A DNA stretch of 64,000 nt from Sistotremastrum niveocremeum HHB9708 (taxonomy: Eukaryota; Basidiomycota; Agaricomycetes; Sistotremastrales; Sistotremastraceae), in assembly GCA_001630475.1 (NCBI GenBank), contig KV419395.1, positions 1,058,753-1,122,752 of the forward strand, in the 5' to 3' direction. Each line of letters starts with the position of its first letter. Position 1 is the first letter of the stretch. The translations under genes were made by a program, and so were the position numbers. The notes under the pieces were generated by a model. The model was not told the origin of the DNA, made no database searches, and saw only the letters and a program-made list of their open reading frames with translations. Below are positions 63,458 to 64,000 of the stretch, piece after piece.

Positions 63458-64000
63458 ATGCAGGGGCCATACCGTCTCGTCATCAGGTCGCCCTGGACCA
63501 ACTCGGGCCAACACTGGCGAATCAGCAATAGACACCGCCACGGCGTTCGTCACATTAGCTTACCGGTATATATCCTTCGACCACGTATGGCAACCACGTC
63601 TGGCTTTCAGTCCAACTCTTTACCTCAACGTCGTCCCATGGCTTCAAGCAGTCACCAAAAGCATGATGATCATGATGATCACTCCCATTCACATTCGCAT
63701 TCTATATTTCATTCACATGCACACGGAGAGAACGGCCACGCAGACGAGTCTCGGAAGATGGTAGAGGTCCTCAAAAACAAAGGTCACTCGACTCTTGCTA
63801 GAATTTGGATGTCAATCAACTCACATTTACGTGACAGGGAATCCAGGCAGCCGCATCACACTCCTGGGCCTGTTCGTCAACGTGGGATTGACCGCAAGCA
63901 AAGGGCTGGCTGGATGGTCTGTTTGATCTGACATCTGGCAAGCACATTCGCGTTCTGAAACCTCACAAGGACACTTCATTCTGCATCCTTGATGGCGGAC
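63458..64000 (+). CDS. CDF-family metal transporter (MMT-like), 3' part outside the window
   Basis: Cation-diffusion-facilitator fragment. From the ATG at 63458 the N-terminus is rich in Arg and poor in acids (MQGPYRLVIRSPWTNSGQHW; RISNRHRHGVRHISLPVYIL), like a mitochondrial presequence. A His/Asp-rich stretch follows (HQKHDDHDDHSHSHSHSIFH). After an in-phase intron comes GNPGSRITLLGLFVNVGLTA then SKGLAGW, and, after a further intron, TLHSASLMADA-type sequence at the right edge. This resembles MMT1/MMT2 iron exporters. A shorter cytosolic start at 63597 is possible. Confidence 0.75.

Overview
The window is gene-dense nuclear DNA of a filamentous fungus, almost certainly a basidiomycete of the Agaricomycetes. 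Genes are split by many introns of about 45-65 nt. The best protein relatives I can recall are fungal, and several families (the DUF6533 membrane protein, the DUF7729-like secreted pair) are typical of mushroom-forming fungi. I see no transposon, virus-like element, rRNA, tRNA or CRISPR array. All exon models come from reading splice sites and frames by eye.

Left third (1-20.3 kb): eIF2B gamma (cut by the left edge) faces the ribosome-biogenesis GTPase-like protein TSR1. A 14-helix MFS exporter, a disordered basic nuclear-type protein and calmodulin follow, all on the minus strand. Then a dual-specificity phosphatase, a WDR83/MORG1 WD40 protein and a Medusa/DUF7082-like regulator lie on the plus strand. 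An unrecognised protein and ribosomal protein S5 (uS7) close this part.

Middle (20.9-45.3 kb): a gelsolin-repeat protein, a secreted GMC oxidoreductase, ARPC4 facing a nuclear FKBP, an unrecognised small spliced gene, a DUF6533 membrane protein, an IMPACT-domain protein, an SDR facing CCT6, a TED1/CDC1-type phosphoesterase, a BSD-domain protein, NSE4 and a stefin-like cystatin.

Right third (45.5-64 kb): an RRM protein facing the first of two tandem secreted cysteine-rich paralogs, TEN1 facing an F-box/WD protein, MED27, LSM2, a 7 kb DOCK-family GEF facing polyubiquitin, and the 5' part of a CDF metal transporter.

There is no cluster or shared pathway. Most genes are housekeeping: translation, RNA processing, proteostasis, chromosome and telomere maintenance, actin and calcium signalling. 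What stands out is architecture. Several divergent pairs share extremely short promoters, down to 16 bp between start codons. There are micro-exons of 7-18 nt, exons holding only the start codon, and four GC-AG introns. The most novel protein is the stefin-like cystatin near 44.7-45.3 kb, followed by a second cystatin-like hairpin in another frame.
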